Assembly (NCBI GenBank): GCA_015654695.1
Contig: JAATGJ010000093.1
Coordinates: forward strand, 1 to 43,752
Reading direction: 5' to 3'
Length of the DNA: 43,752 nucleotides
From: Chitinophagales bacterium
GTDB lineage: Bacteria > Bacteroidota > Bacteroidia > Chitinophagales > Chitinophagaceae
The notes beneath the pieces are model-generated. The model had not been told where the DNA came from. It saw nothing but the letters and a program-made list of their open reading frames with translations, and made no database searches. The position numbers were made by a program, and so were the translations under genes. How positions within the stretch are numbered: the stretch's first letter is position 1; every line of letters starts with the position of its first letter. This document shows positions 43,050 to 43,752 of the stretch, piece by piece.

Positions 43050-43752
43050 ATGAAAATAGTAAGAACCCTACTGAGAATAACTCCTTTTATTGCTTTGCTT
43101 ATTCTTAGCGCCCACGCAATATATAGCCAGTCTGCTTATGTAAATACACAAGACGGAATTTTTAAATTAACAGGCGGACCCGGCAACAGCAGCAGCATAT
43201 CGGTAGATAACGGATGTGGTGTTGATAATAACCTGCTCAGTATCGCTGTTTTTAAAGACACCATTTATTATACTACCTGGTCAGGTGAATTAAAACGATT
43301 TAAAGCAGGAGTCCCGGGCAGTTGTGAAGTACTTATAGACGGGGGGCCGCCATTCAATGCAATGACCATAGATAAAAACGGTATCATTTATATGGCCACG
43401 CAGGAACTGAGCCGGTATAATCCCTATACAAAAGAATTAACCAATCTCGGCCCGATGCCTTTTTTTAGCAGTGGTGACATGATCTTTTATAAAGACAAAC
43501 TTTTTTTAGCGGGTTTTGATCCGCTTGACTGGTCGTCCGGCATATTTGAAATAAACCCTGATAACCTGGGCGCCAGCAAGCTTTATATGAGCACACCTGC
43601 TTTTATCGGTTTATTATCTCATCCTATACCCTGCGGCAAAAGCAGGTACTTTGGTTTATCTTATTTCAACGGGTATCATACCGAGCTTGTAGAATTAGAT
43701 CTCGAAAATAAATTGGTGACAGGTGATGCCTCTTCATTACAAATGGATATTC
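43050..43752 (+). CDS. N-terminal part of a large secreted protein (runs off the window)
   Basis: From ATG 43050 the frame stays open to the window end, giving 234 residues. The signal peptide is LLRITPFIALLILSAHAIYSQ. The mature region shows repeated short beta-like units with aromatic and Gly/Asp turns, such as IYYTTWSGELKRFKAG, IYMATQELSRYNPYTKEL and GIFEINPDNL, which suggest a beta-propeller. Such N-termini often precede T9SS-dependent C-terminal domains in this phylum, but that end is not in the window. Confidence 0.75.
   Translation, partial: MKIVRTLLRITPFIALLILSAHAIYSQSAYVNTQDGIFKLTGGPGNSSSISVDNGCGVDNNLLSIAVFKDTIYYTTWSGELKRFKAGVPGSCEVLIDGGPPFNAMTIDKNGIIYMATQELSRYNPYTKELTNLGPMPFFSSGDMIFYKDKLFLAGFDPLDWSSGIFEINPDNLGASKLYMSTPAFIGLLSHPIPCGKSRYFGLSYFNGYHTELVELDLENKLVTGDASSLQMDI

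Overview
The window looks like chromosomal DNA from a Bacteroidota bacterium, most likely of the Chitinophagaceae/Sphingobacteriia type. This rests on a PorW/SprE-like type IX secretion (T9SS) protein, an alpha-oxoamine synthase of the sphingolipid/sulfonolipid type, a bactofilin-AtpZ gene pair, an ECF sigma factor coupled to an anti-sigma protein that appears to span both membranes, a MuiA/DUF4139 protein carrying a SusC-like VVVVGY insert, many secreted proteins ending their signal peptide in A-Q, and TAnnTTTG promoter boxes. No rRNA, tRNA, CRISPR array, transposase or phage gene was seen.

Layout. 0-8 kb: the tail of an upstream gene, a perfect 42-bp palindrome, a MuiA-family surface protein, a decayed beta-barrel gene, two small membrane proteins, a secreted CocE-type hydrolase, and an AAA/DUF4143 ATPase bracketed by two near-identical palindromes, then a GNAT acetyltransferase. 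8-11 kb (minus): a cell-envelope operon running bactofilin stalk, bactofilin, AtpZ, a four-helix membrane protein and a SprT-like protease, then a small beta-barrel protein. 11-20.5 kb (plus): PorW/SprE-like protein, bifunctional penicillin-binding protein 1A, alpha-oxoamine synthase, and a dipeptidyl peptidase IV gene broken by one in-frame stop. 20.8-30 kb: UbiX, the sigma/anti-sigma pair, OmpA-like lipoprotein-sized protein, methyltransferase, CoA-transferase, gluconokinase, VanZ and several small unknowns.

30-34.7 kb: two tandem DUF418 membrane proteins, a tandem intergenic repeat and a GH18 lipoprotein. 35.0-39.0 kb is the most unusual part: an AT-rich block of single-gene units, all main genes in the same direction, separated by roughly 200-bp elements whose ends are imperfect inverted repeats with TGCACATAAC / GTTATGTGCA-like termini. 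It resembles an integron-type cassette array, but no integrase is present in the window. 39-43.75 kb returns to ordinary chromosomal content: DinB, NTF2-like lipoprotein, serine hydrolase, NYN/LOTUS RNA-associated protein and the start of a secreted protein running off the end.

Common themes are cell-envelope biogenesis (PBP1A, bactofilin, PorW, MuiA, OmpA, the sigma/anti-sigma pair) and secreted hydrolases. Calls were made by reading the sequence only; family names come from motif recognition and no database search was run.
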